DNA of 64,000 nucleotides. Origin: Peptoniphilus phoceensis. GTDB lineage: Bacteria > Bacillota > Clostridia > Tissierellales > Peptoniphilaceae. The first letter of the stretch is position 1. The number at the start of each line of letters is the position of its first letter. The notes under the pieces were generated by a model. It did not search any database, was not told the DNA's origin, and saw only the letters and a list, made by a program, of their open reading frames with translations. Both the position numbers and the translations under genes were made by a program. Of this stretch, positions 42,937 to 50,852 are shown one piece after another. The stretch covers positions 310,001 through 374,000 of the forward strand of contig NZ_LN999808.1 in NCBI RefSeq assembly GCF_001517665.2, read 5' to 3'.

Positions 42937-44175
42937 ATGAAAGAAAAGAAAAAAATAGGTCTAATTCCTAGACTTATTATTGCCATTGCACTAGGTATCC
43001 TAGTTGGACAATTTTTACCAGAATGGGTTACTAAAGTTGCAATTACAATATCTGGATTATTTGGAGCATTTTTAAACTTCATTATTCCACTAATGATTAT
43101 TGCCTTTGTATCTAAGGGTATAGCAGATTTATCAGAAGGTGCTGGAAAACTTCTTGGAGCTACAGTAGGTCTTGCTTATGCATCAACACTTATTGCAGGT
43201 TCACTTTCTTATACAATGGCAAAGTCTATTTTCCCAAGCTTTATAAAACCAGAACTTGCAGACCAAGTTCAAAAGGCTACAGCAAATGAAGTAGCACCAT
43301 TTTTTGAAATTCCATTATCAGCATTTATAGACGTAACAGCAGCACTTGTACTTGCATTTATGCTAGGATTAACAGTTTCAGCTTTAAGAGCTAAGGGATC
43401 AGGAGAAATATTCTACAAGGCAATTAACGAATTTAATGAAATTATTAATATGGTATTATCAAAATTCGTAATTCCACTATTACCATTCTTTATTTTTGGT
43501 AACTTCTGTAACCTATCTTATTCAGGATCTGTATTTGCAATTCTTGGAATATTCTGGAAAATCTTCATCTGCATCATTGCACTACACCTAATTTACTTAG
43601 TAATACAATTTTCAGTTGCAGGAGCATATTCTGGAAGAAATCCATTCAAGTGCCTAAAAGAAGCAGTGCCAGCTTACTTAACAGCTGTAGGAACACAATC
43701 ATCTGCAGCAACTATTCCAGTTAACGTAGCATGTAACAGAAAAATGGGAGTAACTAGACAAATTAGAGAATTCTGTATTCCACTTTGTGCAACAGTTCAC
43801 TTAGCTGGATCAATGATTACTCTAACAGCATGTGTATTTACATTACTTTCAATGTTTGATATGCCACATTCATTCCCACTACTTCTTAAATTTATAGGAA
43901 TCCTTGGAGTTGCCATGGTAGCAGCACCAGGTGCACCAGGTGGAGCAGTAATGAGTGCTCTTCCATTCTTACCAGTAGTAGGAATTGATTCATCAGGAAC
44001 ACTTGCAACAATTTTAATTTCACTATATCTAACTCAAGACTCTTTTGGTACAGCTTGTAACGTAACAGGCGACAATGCTATTTCTATGGCAGTTGAAAAG
44101 ATCTATTACAATCACATTGTAAAAAGACCTATCCCAGAAGAAAACTTTGATGAAGAAGCTAGAGTAGAAATTTAA
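42937..44175 (+). CDS. DAACS-type dicarboxylate/amino acid:cation symporter (likely serine/threonine uptake)
   Basis: The 412-residue protein has eight helices and the two hairpin-loop regions of the glutamate transporter family, with the serine-rich AVGTQSSAATIPV (about residues 247-259) and LTQDSFGTACNVTGDNAIS (about 368-386). Lack of a full NMDGT-type motif suggests a SstT-like rather than acidic amino acid carrier. Being third in the serine dehydratase operon, with only 5 bases between, it is inferred to import serine or threonine. A terminator follows. Confidence 0.85.
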   Translation: MKEKKKIGLIPRLIIAIALGILVGQFLPEWVTKVAITISGLFGAFLNFIIPLMIIAFVSKGIADLSEGAGKLLGATVGLAYASTLIAGSLSYTMAKSIFPSFIKPELADQVQKATANEVAPFFEIPLSAFIDVTAALVLAFMLGLTVSALRAKGSGEIFYKAINEFNEIINMVLSKFVIPLLPFFIFGNFCNLSYSGSVFAILGIFWKIFICIIALHLIYLVIQFSVAGAYSGRNPFKCLKEAVPAYLTAVGTQSSAATIPVNVACNRKMGVTRQIREFCIPLCATVHLAGSMITLTACVFTLLSMFDMPHSFPLLLKFIGILGVAMVAAPGAPGGAVMSALPFLPVVGIDSSGTLATILISLYLTQDSFGTACNVTGDNAISMAVEKIYYNHIVKRPIPEENFDEEARVEI

Positions 44176-44194
44176 TAATAAAGCATATTTACCT

Positions 44195-44227
44195 AAAAAA
44201 AGCTATGTCTAAGAGCATGGCTTTTTT
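44195..44227 (+). terminator. Terminator of the serine dehydratase operon
   Basis: AAAAAAGCTATG (44195-44206), eight-base loop, CATGGCTTTTTT (44215-44226), with one G-T pair. Confidence 0.85.
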
Positions 44228-44255
44228 ATTTTTTAAAAATTTTTGGAATAAAATT

Positions 44256-45040
44256 ATTTTATAAATTTGGTATAATGAAATAAAGGTTGGTGGAAGATTT
44301 AAGATGAAGACTGTACTCATAACAGGAGCTTCTCGTGGAATAGGAAGAGATATTGCAAGAAGACTTGCAAGAGAAGATTATAGAATAATAATTAACTACA
44401 ATAAATCTGAAAAAGAAGCAAAAGAACTAGAAAAAGAAATAAGAGAAATGGGAAAAGATGCCCTAGCATTAAAGGCAGACATTAGAAAATTTTCTGAAGT
44501 GGAAATAATGTTTGATGAAGTTTCAAAGAGATTTAAGGGAGTAGACATACTAATTAACAATGCAGGAATTTCTTCTTATGCTCTTTTCCAAGATATTGAC
44601 GAAAAAACTTGGGACGAAATTTTTGATGTAAATGTAAAAGGTGTTTATAATTCTATTCACGCAGCTCTTCCTTATATGTTAGAAAAACATTCAGGTAAAA
44701 TTTTAAATATGACATCAATTTGGGGAATAGTCGGCGGATCTATGGAAAGTCATTATTCTGCTACAAAGGGAGCTATAAATGCACTTACAAAAGCCCTAGC
44801 CCAAGAACTAGGTTATTCTGGCATCACAGTAAATGCAGTGGCACCAGGTGCAGTTGATACACCAATGACAAGAGAAATTGGAAATGATAATTTGTGCATA
44901 TTATCAGAAGATATACCCATGGGTAGACTTGCTACGACAGAAGAAATTGCAGAACTAGTTGCCTTTATGATTTCTGATAAAAATTCCTACATGACAGGAC
45001 AAATAATTTCTCCAAATGGCGGAATGATTGTCTATTGATT
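44256..45040 (+). repeat. Direct repeat copy A (SDR gene and its promoter)
   Basis: A 785-base segment carrying a TATAAT promoter (44271-44276), ribosome site and the entire SDR gene is repeated at 48258-49042, 4002 bases downstream, at about 98 percent identity by eye. Homology ends sharply two bases after the stop codon on one side and about 50 bases before the start on the other. Confidence 0.92.
44304..45038 (+). CDS. SDR family oxidoreductase, copy A
   Basis: The 244-residue protein is a classical short-chain dehydrogenase: cofactor motif TGASRGIG (residues 7-14), NNAG (85-88), catalytic Ser138, Tyr151 and Lys155 (YSATK), and a C-terminal NGGMIVY. It resembles FabG and the YmfI-type EF-P 5-aminopentanone reductase; substrate unknown. 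Copy B at 48306 differs only at residue 68 (Ile here, Arg there), with the other base changes silent. Copy A is followed by the GntR cassette, copy B by a lipid kinase and folD. Confidence 0.9.
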   Translation: MKTVLITGASRGIGRDIARRLAREDYRIIINYNKSEKEAKELEKEIREMGKDALALKADIRKFSEVEIMFDEVSKRFKGVDILINNAGISSYALFQDIDEKTWDEIFDVNVKGVYNSIHAALPYMLEKHSGKILNMTSIWGIVGGSMESHYSATKGAINALTKALAQELGYSGITVNAVAPGAVDTPMTREIGNDNLCILSEDIPMGRLATTEEIAELVAFMISDKNSYMTGQIISPNGGMIVY

Positions 45041-45061
45041 AAAATTTTGTAACTTAATAAA

Positions 45062-45091
45062 TTGCAGCCAGAACTCTAAATTAGATATAAA
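45062..45091 (+). promoter_or_regulatory. Promoter for the GntR-family gene
   Basis: TTGCAG (45062-45067), 18 bases, TATAAA (45086-45091). A small AT palindrome (ATATA-TTG-TATAT, 45091-45103) follows directly. Confidence 0.45.
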
Positions 45092-45118
45092 TATATTGTA
45101 TATGGAGATTAGAAAACT

Positions 45119-45787
45119 ATGGAAAAGAAAATTGAAAATAAATATAAAATTAATAATAAAAAAACGCTAAATCAGCAAGTATATGAGTCTTTAAAGCAGA
45201 TGCTATTAGATGATGTTTTCGAAGATGGACAGAAGTTAAATGAATTAGACATTGCCAAACTATTGGGTGTTAGTGCAACTCCAGTAAGAGAAGCGTTTAG
45301 AAGATTAGGTGCAGAGGGTTTTTTAGAAATAATTCCGTACAAAGGAGTATATGTTAAAATATTTTCTGAAAAAGAACTAATAGAAGTTTATGAGTGTAGA
45401 AAATCCCTTGAAAACTTAGCATTAGAACTCGCAATGCCAAACATAACTGAATTAGAGATAGATGAATTAATTGAAGAGATTGAGGACAATATTATAACAA
45501 AAGACATTAGAAAAAATGTTGATATGAGTAATAAACTTCATAATTTCCTTATAGATAAATCTGGTAACAAAAGATTGAAGAAGCTACTTATAGACTTAAA
45601 TGATGTATTAATTAGGGATAGAAATATATCAGCAGTTGATCAAGATAGAAGAACTGAAATATTAGAAGAACATTTGAATATTCTAAGAGCCATCAAAAAT
45701 AAAAATTTAGAGTTATCAAAGAAATATTTGGATGATCATATAAGTAAAGGTTGCAGTTATATATTAAAAAAGAAAAAAACATATTAA
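45119..45787 (+). CDS. GntR family regulator, FadR/FCD subfamily
   Basis: The 222-residue protein has an N-terminal GntR winged helix (LNQQVYESLKQMLLDDVF; recognition region GVSATPVREAFRRLGAEGFL, about residues 51-70) and an all-helical FCD effector domain (about 85-215) with the metal-ligand His in EEHLNILRAIK and DDHISKG. FCD regulators respond to amino or carboxylic acids. It precedes the peptidase-gltS pair and is the natural candidate to control it; a palindrome near 45902 is a possible site. It ends at a long terminator. Confidence 0.9.
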   Translation: MEKKIENKYKINNKKTLNQQVYESLKQMLLDDVFEDGQKLNELDIAKLLGVSATPVREAFRRLGAEGFLEIIPYKGVYVKIFSEKELIEVYECRKSLENLALELAMPNITELEIDELIEEIEDNIITKDIRKNVDMSNKLHNFLIDKSGNKRLKKLLIDLNDVLIRDRNISAVDQDRRTEILEEHLNILRAIKNKNLELSKKYLDDHISKGCSYILKKKKTY

Positions 45788-45842
45788 AACTAACCTCCTT
45801 AAATTGGATCTTAGATTCAACTTAAGGAGGTTAGTTTTTTTA
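45788..45842 (+). terminator. Long terminator after the GntR gene
   Basis: AACTAACCTCCTTAA (45788-45802) pairs perfectly with TTAAGGAGGTTAGTT (45822-45836), followed by T residues. The 15-bp stem is longer than most terminators in this window. Confidence 0.9.
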
Positions 45843-45859
45843 TTACTTTAAATTTACTG

Positions 45860-45919
45860 TTGTAAAGTAATAAAAAATAAGATATAATATATTCAACATA
45901 ATATATTCTATAGAATATA
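45860..45919 (+). promoter_or_regulatory. Promoter and 18-bp palindromic operator candidate for the peptidase-gltS pair
   Basis: TTGTAA (45860-45865), 17 bases, TATAAT (45883-45888). TATATTCTATAGAATATA (45902-45919) is a perfect 18-bp palindrome at about +8 to +25. A second inverted repeat, TTACTTT/AAAGTAA (45843-45849, 45864-45870), brackets the -35 region. The nearby GntR protein is the obvious candidate to bind one of them. Confidence 0.65.
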
Positions 45920-45935
45920 GAAAAGGAGAATGAAT

Positions 45936-46913
45936 ATGAAAAAAATTTTAATGGGAAAGATTGCTGATAAGCTAATTGACACAAATTTAAAAATGAAAAA
46001 GGGGGAAAAACTACTAATTGTTACCGAGCCAGAAAAAATTAACATAGCCGAAGTAATTGCTGCTTCAGCCTTAAGGAAAGATATTGAACCGGTTATAAAT
46101 ATTATGATGCCTAGAGAATTTGACAGTAATGAACCGCCGAAAATAATCTCAGAAGCCATGAAAGCATCAGATGCTTTTTTATCAGTTGTTGAAAAATCTA
46201 TAACGCATACAAATGCGGTAAAAGAAGCAATATCCAATGGAAGTAGAGGTATAGTTCTCACTCAGTTTAGCGAAGATATGATGATTCATGGTGGAATGGA
46301 ATGCGATTTTGAAAAGCAAGCGCCATTATGCAAGAAAGTAGCTAGTATGTTAGCCAACTCTAAAGAAGTTCACTTGACAACTCCTCTTGGAACGGATTTA
46401 AAGTTTTCAGCTGAAGGAAGAAGAGGTAATTCATTATATTGTTTAGTTGAACCTGGCGAGTTTTCAACAGCACCAACTATTGAAGCCAATGTATCTCCTA
46501 TAGAAGGAACTGCGCAAGGGAAAATTGTAGCAGATGCTAGTGTACCTTATATAGGTATAGGGCTTTTAGAAGAACCTATAGAGTTTGAAGTTGTGGATGG
46601 ATTTATTGTAGATATAAAAGGAGGGTATCAGGCAAAATTATTAGCAGATAACTTTGAGTCCATGAATGATCCTAATGTTTATAACATTGCTGAGCTAGGA
46701 ATTGGTTTAAATCCAAACTGTAGATTTATTGGATTAATGCTAGAAGATGAAGGAGTATATGGATCTGTTCATATAGGTATAGGGACTAGTATAAACTTAG
46801 GTGGAACTTTAAAAGCAGCTTGTCACTATGATGCGATAATGACGGGAGCTACAGTTGTAGCAGATGGAGTTGAAATATTGAAGAACGGGAAAATAGCTTT
46901 TGATTATGACTAA
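45936..46913 (+). CDS. M29-like aminopeptidase / NicX-like metalloenzyme (COG2309)
   Basis: The 325-residue protein resembles the family that includes M29 thermophilic aminopeptidases and the NicX dioxygenase. The C-terminal metal region is visible: AELGIGLNP, MLEDEGVYGSVHIGIG and ACHYDAIM supply the Glu, His and Asp ligands (about residues 250-310). Adjacent gltS suggests that it releases glutamate or another residue from peptides, but a ring-opening or other hydrolase role cannot be ruled out. ATG 45936 is preferred because AAGGAG is seven bases upstream; the earlier ATG is only one base from it. Confidence 0.75.
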   Translation: MKKILMGKIADKLIDTNLKMKKGEKLLIVTEPEKINIAEVIAASALRKDIEPVINIMMPREFDSNEPPKIISEAMKASDAFLSVVEKSITHTNAVKEAISNGSRGIVLTQFSEDMMIHGGMECDFEKQAPLCKKVASMLANSKEVHLTTPLGTDLKFSAEGRRGNSLYCLVEPGEFSTAPTIEANVSPIEGTAQGKIVADASVPYIGIGLLEEPIEFEVVDGFIVDIKGGYQAKLLADNFESMNDPNVYNIAELGIGLNPNCRFIGLMLEDEGVYGSVHIGIGTSINLGGTLKAACHYDAIMTGATVVADGVEILKNGKIAFDYD

Positions 46914-46935
46914 TACTTAATATAAGGAGGACATT

Positions 46936-48135
46936 ATGTACACTATTGAATTAAATATGTTTTATACTTCTACTATCGCAGTACTTGTCTTATTATTAGG
47001 ATCCTTTGTGAAAAACAGAATTTATTTATTAGAAAAATTTTGTATACCTGTGCCTGTTGTTGGAGGTATTATTTTTACTATTATAACGCTTTTGGGGTAC
47101 GTGACAAAAACATTTATGATTGAATTTGATTTTGTTTTGAGTGATTTCTTTATGCTCGTGTTCTATACTAGTATTGGATTTACTGCTAGTATCCCATTGC
47201 TAAAAAAAGCTGGAAAAGCAGCAATTGTATTCTTGATACTATCAAGCTTCATGGTAATTTTACAAAATGCATGGGGTATAATAGGGTCGTTAATTATCGG
47301 AGTGGATCCATTAGTTGGTATAGCAACAGCATCTATACCTATGACTGGTGGGCATGGAACTAGTGCTGCATTTGCTCCTGATTTAGTAAAATTAGGTTTA
47401 GATACTGCAACTACAATTACTTTATCATCTGCTACTTTCGGTCTAGTTGCTGGAGCTTTAATAGGCGGGCCTGTTGGTAAATTTTTAATTGAAAAGAAAT
47501 CAATAACGAAGACAGCAAGTACAGATGGTAATATTATTGATTTTGAATCCAGTATGGAAAATGAATTAACAATCAAAGGTTTTACAGAATCTTCATATTT
47601 GATGTTGATATCAATTGGGTTAGGGACAGTTTTATCAAAATTGTTAAGTATGTCTGGTTTGAATTTTCCTGCATCAGTAGGAGGAATGCTAGCGTCAGCT
47701 GCAATACTAAATTTAAATAATGATAGTAATAGGTTTCACATACATCATTCTGAGTTAGAATTAATGGGAAATATTTCACTATCTATTTTCTTAGCTATGA
47801 GCATGATGAAATTAAAGTTATGGGAATTAGCAGAGCTTGCTACACCTATGTTGATGCTATTGTTTGGCCAAGTTTTACTTATGGCTTTATTCTCTATATT
47901 TTTTACATTCAGACTTATGGGACGAGATTATGATGCTAGTATAATAGCTGCTGGACACTGTGGATTTGGGCTAGGGGCAGTTCCAACAGCAATGGCAAAT
48001 ATGGATACATTAAGTGAAAAGTATGGTTATTCACCTAAGGCTTTCTTTTTAGTGCCCCTAATAGGTAGTTTATTTATCAACGTTGTAAACTCATTTGTAA
48101 TAACTATAGCGATGAATATTGCGGCAAGCCTATAA
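46936..48135 (+). CDS. gltS: Sodium:glutamate symporter GltS
   Basis: The 399-residue protein has about ten helices in two inverted halves, with pore-loop motifs GGHGTSAAFAPDL (about residues 138-150) and GHCGFGLGAVPTAMANM (about 339-355), the hallmark of GltS Na+-coupled glutamate carriers. Its site AAGGAGG lies 22 bases after the peptidase stop, so the two genes form an operon. Glutamate is a major energy source for anaerobes of this type, which fits. A long terminator follows. Confidence 0.93.
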   Translation: MYTIELNMFYTSTIAVLVLLLGSFVKNRIYLLEKFCIPVPVVGGIIFTIITLLGYVTKTFMIEFDFVLSDFFMLVFYTSIGFTASIPLLKKAGKAAIVFLILSSFMVILQNAWGIIGSLIIGVDPLVGIATASIPMTGGHGTSAAFAPDLVKLGLDTATTITLSSATFGLVAGALIGGPVGKFLIEKKSITKTASTDGNIIDFESSMENELTIKGFTESSYLMLISIGLGTVLSKLLSMSGLNFPASVGGMLASAAILNLNNDSNRFHIHHSELELMGNISLSIFLAMSMMKLKLWELAELATPMLMLLFGQVLLMALFSIFFTFRLMGRDYDASIIAAGHCGFGLGAVPTAMANMDTLSEKYGYSPKAFFLVPLIGSLFINVVNSFVITIAMNIAASL

Positions 48136-48177
48136 AAATATTAAAAATACGTTATAATTAATTGTAATGTATTTTAT

Positions 48178-48249
48178 AGACTCTATTTCAAATGTTTAGG
48201 AGACTTGAATTAACGAGCCTCCTCAATATTTGATATAGAGTCTTTTTTT
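48178..48249 (+). terminator. Long terminator after gltS
   Basis: AGACTCTATTTCAAAT (48178-48193) pairs with ATTTGATATAGAGTCT (48228-48243) with a single mismatch, with an inner AGGAG/CTCCT stem, followed by a run of T. A TATAAT at 48153-48158 lies just before it. Confidence 0.88.
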
Positions 48250-48257
48250 GCAAAATA

Positions 48258-49042
48258 ATTTTATAAATTTGGTATAATGAAATAAAGGTTGGTGGAAGAT
48301 CTAAGATGAAGACTGTACTCATAACAGGAGCTTCTCGTGGAATAGGAAGAGATATTGCAAGAAGACTTGCAAGAGAAGATTATAGAATAATAATTAACTA
48401 CAATAAATCTGAAAAAGAAGCAAAAGAACTAGAAAAAGAAATAAGAGAAATGGGAAAAGATGCCCTAGCATTAAAGGCAGACATTAGAAAATTTTCTGAA
48501 GTGGAAAGAATGTTTGATGAAGTTTCAAAGAGATTTAAGGGAGTAGACATACTAATTAACAATGCAGGAATTTCTTCTTATGCTCTTTTCCAAGATATTG
48601 ACGAGAAAACTTGGGACGAAATTTTTGATGTAAATGTAAAAGGTGTTTATAATTCTATTCACGCAGCCCTTCCTTATATGTTAGAAAAACATTCAGGAAA
48701 AATTTTAAATATGACATCAATTTGGGGAATAGTCGGTGGATCTATGGAAAGTCATTATTCTGCTACTAAGGGAGCTATAAATGCACTTACAAAAGCCTTA
48801 GCTCAAGAACTAGGTTATTCTGGCATAACAGTAAATGCAGTGGCACCAGGTGCAGTTGATACACCAATGACAAGAGAAATTGGAAATGATAATTTGTGCA
48901 TATTATCAGAAGATATACCCATGGGTAGACTTGCTACGACAGAAGAAATTGCAGAACTAGTTGCCTTTATGATTTCTGATAAAAATTCCTACATGACAGG
49001 ACAAATAATTTCTCCAAATGGCGGAATGATAGTTTATTGATT
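48258..49042 (+). repeat. Direct repeat copy B (SDR gene and its promoter)
   Basis: Second copy of the 785-base segment at 44256-45040, including the TATAAT (48273-48278). The space between the copies (45041-48257) holds the GntR, peptidase and gltS genes. Confidence 0.92.
48306..49040 (+). CDS. SDR family oxidoreductase, copy B
   Basis: It has the same SDR motifs as copy A (TGASRGIG, Ser138, Tyr151, Lys155) and differs only at residue 68 (Arg). About a dozen third-position changes separate the two genes, so they are not an assembly echo and have been kept under selection or arrived from a close relative. Copy B runs into the lipid kinase gene 21 bases later, which suggests that this is the original SDR position and copy A the addition. 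Confidence 0.9.
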   Translation: MKTVLITGASRGIGRDIARRLAREDYRIIINYNKSEKEAKELEKEIREMGKDALALKADIRKFSEVERMFDEVSKRFKGVDILINNAGISSYALFQDIDEKTWDEIFDVNVKGVYNSIHAALPYMLEKHSGKILNMTSIWGIVGGSMESHYSATKGAINALTKALAQELGYSGITVNAVAPGAVDTPMTREIGNDNLCILSEDIPMGRLATTEEIAELVAFMISDKNSYMTGQIISPNGGMIVY

Positions 49043-49061
49043 TTTAAATAAGGAGTTTTTT

Positions 49062-49961
49062 ATGACTAAAATATTATTTATTTACAATCCAAATTCTGGC
49101 GATGAAAGTGGAAAAGAATTTGTTGGAAAAATAGAAGATAAGCTTAAAAAATATTTTGACCAAGTTATTATAAGAGAAACAAAAAAAGCTGGAGATGGGA
49201 CAAAATTTGTTGAAGAAACAAAAGATATTGATTCTATTGGAGTTTTTGGTGGAGATGGAAGTGTAAATGAAGTCTTACTTGGAATGAAAAAAACTAAGTC
49301 AAAAGCAAAGCTTTTAATCTTGCCAGGTGGTACAGGAAATTTATTGGCAAAAAGATTAAATATTCCCCAAGATAAAGATGAAGCAATAGAAGCCTTTGAC
49401 TTTAAAAAGACAAAAAAGATTGATTTAGGCGAAGTTAATGATGAAGTATTTAGTCTTTTTGCATCACTTGGACCAGTTCCAGAAGCAATCCACGAAGTTT
49501 CTTCTGAAGAAAAATCAAAGCTAGGTGGACTTGCCTATATAAAGAAATCCATAGAAAATCTAGTTGCTGCAAAAAAATATAATCTTTCCATAAAGTCAGA
49601 TGGAGGAGATTATGAAGGGGAAGTTGACCATTTATTGGTAGGACTTACTAATAAGATTGGAAATATAGAGTTCACTAAGAAAAATGAAGAAATGGATAAT
49701 GGAAGGGCAAATTTATTTATACAAACAAGTGACGCTCCTACAGATATGCTAGAAATTTTAAAGGATTCTATAATTGGAGATATTGAAGATGGGAAAGGCA
49801 TTATTCATTATACAGTAAAAGAAGTTGAGATATCTCCTTTAGATGATGAAAAAATCACAATTGATATTGACGGAGATAAGGGACCAGATCTTCCAATCAA
49901 GATAAGAATTTTAAAAGAAGCTGTAGAAGTTTATCTTCCAGACGAGGTAAAGAATGACTAA
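49062..49961 (+). CDS. Diacylglycerol kinase family lipid kinase
   Basis: The 299-residue protein has IYNPNSGDESGK (residues 6-17), the nucleotide motif GVFGGDGSVNEVL (about 60-72) and LPGGTGNLLAKRL (about 87-99), so it is a YegS/DgkB-type lipid kinase. It is only distantly similar to the one at 22839. It would phosphorylate diacylglycerol or a related lipid, for example product of the LTA synthase. It overlaps folD by 8 bases. The ribosome site is AAGGAG. Confidence 0.9.
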   Translation: MTKILFIYNPNSGDESGKEFVGKIEDKLKKYFDQVIIRETKKAGDGTKFVEETKDIDSIGVFGGDGSVNEVLLGMKKTKSKAKLLILPGGTGNLLAKRLNIPQDKDEAIEAFDFKKTKKIDLGEVNDEVFSLFASLGPVPEAIHEVSSEEKSKLGGLAYIKKSIENLVAAKKYNLSIKSDGGDYEGEVDHLLVGLTNKIGNIEFTKKNEEMDNGRANLFIQTSDAPTDMLEILKDSIIGDIEDGKGIIHYTVKEVEISPLDDEKITIDIDGDKGPDLPIKIRILKEAVEVYLPDEVKND

Positions 49962-50784
49962 GATTTTATATGCAAAGGGCTATGTTGATAAAAAGAGCAA
50001 AGAGCTGAGAGATAAAATTGAAAAATTAAAAGAAAATCCAATAATTTCTATTATAAGAGTGGGAGATGACTACGGATCTCTTGCCTATTTAAAGGGAATA
50101 AAAAAATCTGCAGAAAAACTTGGGGTTGAGGTTGATGTAAATGAATTTCCAATTGACGCAAGTGAAGAGCAAATATTAGAAAGACTAAAAAAATTAAATC
50201 AAGATGAAAAAATTGGGGGCATTCTAGTTTTTAGACCTCTTCCTGAATCTATTAATGAAGATGTAATTTCACTTGCCATTGATCCCAAAAAAGACGTGGA
50301 CTGTATGAGTCCAATAAATAGATCTAAGGTCTACAGCGGTCACTTAGATGGATTTATTCCCCTTGCATCAAAGGCAGCACGCGAACTTTTGGATTTTTAT
50401 GATTATGAACTTACTGGCAAGGATGTTGTTATAATTAATCACTCAAATGTTGTTGGCAAACCCCTTGCTATGATTCTTTTAAGTGAACTTGCAACAGTAA
50501 CAGTTTGCCACGAAGGAACTCGTGATTTGAAAAAATATACTAAGTCTGCCCATATTATTTTTACAGCCATGGGCATTGCAGAAATTTTAGACGAAACTTA
50601 TTTTAATGAAGATGCAGTGGTAATAGACATTGGAACTTCAAAAAATAAAGAAGGAAAATACAGAGGCGACTTAGATGAAAAATCTGTCAATGGAAAAATT
50701 GGAGCCTTTTCTCCAGTACCTGGTGGAATAGGGAGCATTACAAATTTACTTTTACTAGAAAATGTAATAAATTATTATTTATAA
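49954..50784 (+). CDS. folD: FolD-like methylenetetrahydrofolate dehydrogenase, missing cyclohydrolase residues
   Basis: The 276-residue protein has the FolD fold: SLAYLKGIKKSAEKLG (residues 42-57), GGILVFRPLPE (88-98), KKDVDCMSP (112-120), HSNVVGKPL (163-171) and FSPVPGGIG. Normal FolD has Y-x3-K and LVQLPLP; aligned here, the catalytic Lys position is Ile49 and the Gln position is Phe93. The usual GRS before VGxP is NHS. The cyclohydrolase step may therefore be lost and the cofactor choice altered. It overlaps the lipid kinase gene by 8 bases with GAGG inside that gene. Confidence 0.85.
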   Translation: MTKILYAKGYVDKKSKELRDKIEKLKENPIISIIRVGDDYGSLAYLKGIKKSAEKLGVEVDVNEFPIDASEEQILERLKKLNQDEKIGGILVFRPLPESINEDVISLAIDPKKDVDCMSPINRSKVYSGHLDGFIPLASKAARELLDFYDYELTGKDVVIINHSNVVGKPLAMILLSELATVTVCHEGTRDLKKYTKSAHIIFTAMGIAEILDETYFNEDAVVIDIGTSKNKEGKYRGDLDEKSVNGKIGAFSPVPGGIGSITNLLLLENVINYYL

Positions 50785-50798
50785 ATTTTGTGAGAAAT

Positions 50799-50825
50799 AT
50801 CCCTCCTCTTGGAGGGTCTTTTCTT
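50799..50825 (+). terminator. Weak intrinsic terminator after folD
   Basis: CCCTCC (50801-50806), loop TCTT, GGAGGG (50811-50816), then TCTTTTCTT. The T tract is interrupted, so some read-through to ctlX is possible. Confidence 0.7.
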
Positions 50826-50852
50826 GTAAAGACGACATAAATTAAGGAGAAA

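Noticed and set aside
44304-49040. SDR duplication as an assembly artefact
   Set aside because: The two copies differ at about a dozen scattered, mostly silent positions, and have different unique flanks on both sides.
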